Assembly: GCA_963969395.1 (NCBI GenBank)
Contig: OZ017805.1
Location: 10,168,001 to 10,232,000, forward strand
Direction: 5' to 3'
DNA length: 64,000 bases
Origin: Pseudoscleropodium purum
Lineage: Eukaryota; Streptophyta; Bryopsida; Hypnales; Brachytheciaceae
A program made the position numbers and the translations under genes. The notes under the pieces were generated by a model. It saw nothing but the letters and a program-made list of their open reading frames with translations, ran no database searches and was not told the origin of the DNA. Every line of letters begins with the position of its first letter. Position 1 is the stretch's first letter. This document shows, piece after piece, positions 60,062-64,000 of this stretch.

Positions 60062-61244
60062 TGTCGCAGCACAGGGCAGGTCAATTCCCCATTATACTCA
60101 CAAAAATCGCCCTAGAGTATAACTAAGTGACTCTAAAGATCGAACCCACGAGATCCTGTGAAGTATCTAGCTTTATTAAGTAGTTAAGCTCAGTCAGTAT
60201 CCCAATCTTACTTTCCGGTCCTAGATCTAGAACCAAAAATACCACCACACTGGATAACTATAGACCGGATTTCTCCGTGCTTCCGGTCCTACTAACGATC
60301 CGGTCCGTCCAAATACCTAAATCCCAAGATCTCACAACTTCCGATCCTAGAAATCCGTCCTGACCAATCCGGTCCGGATGGTCATCCTGTACCCGTAATC
60401 CTATCCGGTTTGGTTTTGCCTCTGTTTCACCATCAGAGGGGTCGCCGCTTAATTTTGAGAGTGGTAGGCCCACCACTCCTTCCGTGACTTATAGTGGCTG
60501 AAGACCCACTGTCCTACTTCCTAAACTCCTAAGCTAATCCGGATCCGGTTTGGTCCTTCACAACAACCCAGATAGCAATCCGGGTCGTAGGTCACACAAA
60601 GACCCCACACTCGACCCTCTCGTACTACAACGACCTTGATGCTACTTCCGATCCGTGCGAAGACAGGTGGTTACAAGTGCACCCGTCCGTTCCAACATCA
60701 ACTAAAGTTCTTCCGTTACCCATACAGGTGGTGAGACCTCACAGGAGATCGGACACTCAACTGGATTTCCCACCCGGGAGTTCTAGCGCAGCTAGGGAAT
60801 CCCTCCCTACCCGCCTAGCCTAACAACGGCTTTCTCACCCGGAATCTCAAACTCTAGACGTGCTGAGGAACTAAGTTCACTCCCAACTCTTCGGTACCTA
60901 CTCACATGCACCTAGGATCGGAAAATAAACACCAAGGGGAGAAATCACTCGCAAACCAACTCGTACTATCCTAACTCCACATCATACAATCCTGTCGCGC
61001 TGGAGAGAGACACACAATGAAGAGAATAGAAAAGTACAAGAAGTTTGCAAAATGAACAACTCCCAATTCCCATCGCGGGAACCGATTTATATACAAAGGG
61101 TAAAAACCCTAAAAGCACAAAAAGGAGCGGAAAACCCGTAGGGGTCTGCCGCCACCCTAATCTAACTTCCGGTCTAACCTAATATTGTTGAGCCGGATCC
61201 GGATCCGGATCCGCTCCTACTCCTAACTGAAATTAAAATCCTAT

Positions 61245-62726
61245 CTACCCTACAACTCGAGATCCTATCGTCGGGCTTCCGACCTCCGGGACTAGCTCCT
61301 CGAAGACTTCGCTCAAATTTCGGACCCGTTCCCCCTCCGCAGGATTCGATCCGGGTGGAGACTCCAGGTCGATGGTGATATCCGGTCTCGTGCCCAGAGT
61401 CCCAGTCCGTGCAGACTTCTTGGACTCAGGAGTCCAATCCTTCCTATCCTTCTGAATGGTTGCGTCCGGAAAGAGATCCGGTAGCGAGATGTCCGAAAGG
61501 TGAATACCTTTGTCGCACGTCGCTCCCGTCGGCTTCCGGCTGCTCTCCTCGATCCGGTCCGCAGCCTTCCGCCCCTCCACCATTGCCGTCTCCACCTGCT
61601 CAGCGAAGTCCGCGAGAATCCGGACTATCCAGGAACCGGATAGTTTCTTCTCTTCGTGGATCTTCTCGTTGAAGAGCTTCGCCTTGGCAGCGGCCGTTCC
61701 GGTCTCTCCCAGGACCGCCTTGATCTGCTCGGCTACCTTCCGAGTCTCCTCCGCCATCTCCCGAGCGGCCATCACGTCTTCCTGATAGGCAAAAAGTGTT
61801 GCCTTCAGTTTATCCACCTCCTCCTGCAATCGGCGGATCTCTGCTTCCTGCTTCCGGGTCTCTTCCGGATTCGTGATGCATTGCGCCACTTGTTCCGCCA
61901 ATTTGCTGTCCGGTGCCGCACCCACCAATTTGCCGATTGCCGCAAATGTCCTGTGCTTGACCTCCCAATCCGCCCTGATGTTGCAGAGGACGTTGATCAG
62001 ACCGTTGAACGGATCTTGCATATCCGGATCTCCCCCGGAATTGGTCTTCTCGGCTTCCGGTTTCTCCTCCGGGGCCGGTTTGTCTTGACCGGGAGGCGTC
62101 CCGCGCTTGTGTGGAGGCGTCAGCTTCTGTCGCTTGATCGGCGGCATCGGCTCCTCCTCTTCCTCGCTGGACTCCCGGTCTGACCCGGAATCGGATTCCG
62201 CCTCGTCATCCGTCTCCGACTCCCCATACTTCAGGAGCACTTCCTGCATCTTCCACACCCTCTCCTCCATGTCGGTGAGGACTTGGTTCTCCCGATAGAG
62301 GTGGAAGAGATAAGGGCACACTAGAGTGGCCCTTTTCTTCCCAACCCTACTAACCAGCTGGGCCACGAGATCGGAAATGATCCGTGCCCAGTCCACTTTC
62401 CGGGTACCACTGAGGGCACCGAAAATGGTGTTGCCGAGGGTGATCGTCACCCTGGTCGGCTTTTCCGGGTGAAGAACCGGAACCAGGAATTGCAGGAGCC
62501 GACGGTGTCGGTCATCCAAGCAATCCTCGACCGTGTATCCGTCCTTCGGGTTGACGGCTCCCTTGAACTTCCCTCGGACAAACTCATCCTTCCGGCTCGC
62601 CATCCCCAAACCTCCTGCCCGGAAACCGGAAACCGTTCTCCACATCCCCTCGTTCCAGCTGACGGGAGTTCCTCTCACGGTGTTGTCAAACTGGTTGGAC
62701 AACTTTCCGAGGAGCTCCTTGACCAT
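61245..62726 (-). CDS. Element protein, 493 aa, intact; conserved N-terminal domain plus coiled coil
   Basis: An uninterrupted frame from ATG 62726. Residues 1-150 form the domain shared with copies L and R (VRGTPVSWNEGMW, DRHRRLLQFLVPVLHPEKP, RVTITLGNTIFGAL, PYLFHLYRENQVL). Residues 169-193 are almost all Asp, Glu and Ser. Residues 195-208 (MPPIKRQKLTPPHKRG) look like a nuclear localisation signal. Residues 288-343 are a heptad-rich coiled coil (RKQEAEIRRLQEEVDKLKAT). The tail is Pro/Ser/Glu-rich. There is no zinc knuckle, protease, polymerase or DDE triad. The N-terminal domain has some flavour of the 'putative plant transposon protein' families, which I cannot confirm. A gag-like or nuclear regulatory role is possible. 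Copy R encodes a longer version (about 602 codons) whose C-terminal part differs. Confidence 0.8.
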   Translation of the reverse strand: MVKELLGKLSNQFDNTVRGTPVSWNEGMWRTVSGFRAGGLGMASRKDEFVRGKFKGAVNPKDGYTVEDCLDDRHRRLLQFLVPVLHPEKPTRVTITLGNTIFGALSGTRKVDWARIISDLVAQLVSRVGKKRATLVCPYLFHLYRENQVLTDMEERVWKMQEVLLKYGESETDDEAESDSGSDRESSEEEEEPMPPIKRQKLTPPHKRGTPPGQDKPAPEEKPEAEKTNSGGDPDMQDPFNGLINVLCNIRADWEVKHRTFAAIGKLVGAAPDSKLAEQVAQCITNPEETRKQEAEIRRLQEEVDKLKATLFAYQEDVMAAREMAEETRKVAEQIKAVLGETGTAAAKAKLFNEKIHEEKKLSGSWIVRILADFAEQVETAMVEGRKAADRIEESSRKPTGATCDKGIHLSDISLPDLFPDATIQKDRKDWTPESKKSARTGTLGTRPDITIDLESPPGSNPAEGERVRNLSEVFEELVPEVGSPTIGSRVVG

Positions 62727-63093
62727 TCTCTCCTCCCTAAATCCCTAGGGTTTCTCGGCAAACCCTACGCAACCCATGGATTTGAGATCATCCATGAGTT
62801 CAGACTTTTTCGGCTCTGTGGAGGGAATAACCGGAATGACTTTCCGGAGCTTCACCTCACTTGCAGAGGGACTCGCTGGTCTAGACCTACATAGCGGAGG
62901 CATTCCCACTCGAAACTACCTCACTCTCTCCTAGCCGCACGTCCCGTTCCTCACTTCCTCTCTCCGATCTCAACCGGAAGCAAAACAGACAAAACACAAA
63001 CGTACAGACGCACAAACGCACAAACAACAAAAACTCAACCGCGCGCGCTCAAGGTCGAGTTTCTAAAAGGGGGTGCAACAGTGAAAGCTCCTC

Positions 63094-63102
63094 CTTATAT
63101 AG
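63094..63102 (-). promoter_or_regulatory. TATA box of the element gene
   Basis: The minus strand reads GGGACTATATAAGGAGG, a consensus TATATAAG about 370 bases upstream of the ATG and about 275 bases inside the element end. It would give a leader of roughly 340 nt. If the element is an LTR, this would place U3 at its first ~300 bp. Confidence 0.6.
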
Positions 63103-63374
63103 TCCCTGGACCCTTTCCGGTTTGTCATCATGAATCCGGTTTACCATCATAATCCGGTTCATCATCATCATCCGGTCCTAGACCTAATCCGTGTTGCATT
63201 CCGTTTCCGTCGTTACTTACTCCTGACCGGATTAGATCCAAGAGGCCCACTACTTCACGTTCCGTGCTCATTCTGAGTTTTCCTTCCCCACCTAATTGGA
63301 TCCGGTTCCTTAATGACTAGTTTCCGTTCCTATTTTGGTGTATACTAAGAAAATCAAAATTCTAAGTTGCAACA

Positions 63375-64000
63375 CCTACTACTCGACGAGGAAAGAGGCC
63401 CATCGAAGAGGAGGATGAGGAAGACAAAGGTGACAAAGACGAGACCCAAGAAGATGTTGGCAGACTTGAGGACATTGTGACGCTAGGTGCTTGTGCATCT
63501 CAAACTATTCCAGGGTCGTTTAGTTCATCAAGGTTAAATCCGTTAGGGTTCCAAACTAGTACTCTTCAAACTCCATCCTCAAAAAGTTGGCTTGCTAAGA
63601 GGAAGAAGGTTGACCTTTTGTCGGCTATATTAAAGTCGTTAGCTTATGTTTTGAAGGAGTAGGAGAAAATTAGAGCAATGCAAGAATAGGATCGGCTAGA
63701 CATCAGGAAGTTCTAGAAAACCTCAACACAAAACTTCCAAAGTCTAGCGCAAGCCTTCTTAGAGGAGTACAAGTTAAACAAATGGAGCACTAATTGAATC
63801 AGTTAGATTCAATAAGAATACTTGAACAAGAATCAAGCCCCAGAAGTTTTTGAGCTTCCACTAGCATCGACTTTGCAATAGTTCCTGATTGAAAATAGCC
63901 CCTCTGGATTCAACAATAGTGCTCTCTTGGTTCCTCAAAGAGATGCTAATACACCTCTACCTCTTCTTGTAGGACTTCCGGAATCTAGCCCTCTTCCTCT
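63375..64000 (+). pseudogene. Gene A copy 2, second part, running off the window
   Basis: Excising 60062-63374 plus one CCTAC copy gives ACC-TCG-CCT-ACT-ACT-CGA, which continues the upstream frame directly into RRGKRPIEEEDEEDK. This acidic stretch aligns with the EDDDDAN block of A1 at 6.6 kb, which lacks the insertion. Then come a Ser-rich part, a basic WLAKRKKVDLL motif, and a helical, Gln-rich region with TAG stops at 63660, 63688 and 63714 (LKE-stop-EKIRAMQE-stop-DRL). The 3' end is outside the window. Confidence 0.75.

Larger units (their letters stand above)
60062..63374 (-). mobile_element. TG..CA element, young copy Y (3313 bp) with perfect 5-bp target duplication
   Basis: Starts TGTCGCAGCACAGGG and ends AAGTTGCAACA, flanked by CCTAC at 60057-60061 and 63375-63379. 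The ends form a 9-bp imperfect inverted repeat, TGT(C/T)GCA(G/A)C. GC content is conspicuously high against the surroundings, with many TCCGGA/GGATCC motifs, including three tandem GGATCC copies near 61195-61216. It holds one intact gene on the minus strand, a TATA box upstream and about 1.2 kb of non-coding 3' sequence with an AATAAA motif (minus strand, about 60177-60172). No RT, integrase or transposase domain is recognised. A giant solo LTR with an internal gene, or a new element type, both fit. Confidence 0.9.

Noticed and set aside
61409..62894. Open frames on the plus strand opposite the 493-aa gene
   Set aside because: GC-rich codon use on the minus strand keeps the opposite frames open. 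Copies L and R support only the minus-strand protein of this orientation.
43181..63374. Ordinary LTR retrotransposon with two LTRs between copies Y and R
   Set aside because: The copies are in different genes with different 5-bp duplications (AAAAC, CCTAC), so they are separate insertions, not the two LTRs of one element.

Overview
The window reads as nuclear DNA of a land plant with a large, repeat-rich genome. The base composition is AT-rich, there are spliceosomal introns with GT..AG ends, MITEs of hAT-like and Stowaway-like type, a ~176-bp satellite, and decayed proteins of plant type, including an FCP1/NIF-like phosphatase with the plant DLNG signature. Gymnosperm, fern or another large-genome lineage cannot be told apart from sequence alone. 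No rRNA, tRNA, CRISPR array or intact cellular gene was recognised. The only long intact reading frame (493 codons, minus strand, 61245-62726) lies inside a young mobile element.

Layout. 0.3-3.4 kb: a MITE and a dispersed repeat. 3.4-10.6 kb, minus strand: an unassigned exon, a broken FCP1/NIF-like phosphatase gene, a GC-rich hAT-like MITE and a broken multi-exon gene of unknown family (A1). 10.6-22.2 kb: gene-free, with minisatellites, a second copy of the dispersed repeat carrying a Stowaway-like insertion, and a satellite block carrying a second MITE. 22.2-27.65 kb: a broken gene of a DDE-transposase-like family with DUF7869-type motifs (C1, minus) between two palindrome arrays. 27.65-36.3 kb: gene-free, with four more satellite blocks. 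36.4-41.2 kb: a second broken gene of the same family (C2, minus) with its own palindromes. 43.2-55.6 kb: a broken multi-exon gene (D, plus) with an FCP1/NIF-like C-terminal part, in and beside which two ~3.55-kb elements sit in inverted orientation. 56.3-64 kb: a second copy of gene A (A2, plus), split by a 3.3-kb element with a perfect 5-bp target duplication; it runs off the window.

Two themes tie the window together. First, the decayed genes carry short palindromes in introns and flanks, and the palindrome family follows location rather than gene family: AGCTCGA-type (P1) from 4 to 27.6 kb, CATCGGGAG-type (P2) from 36.4 to 55.2 kb, and AGGTnGACCT-type (P3) from 56.3 to 59.8 kb. Homologous genes A1 and A2, or C1 and C2, carry different palindromes. 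Second, most in-frame stops are explained by one C-to-T change (CAG to TAG, CGA to TGA, CAA to TAA), the pattern expected of methylated plant DNA, whereas the youngest element is GC-rich and open.

Coordinates of decayed genes and repeats are by-eye estimates, usually good to tens of bases. Target duplications and terminal repeats were read base by base.
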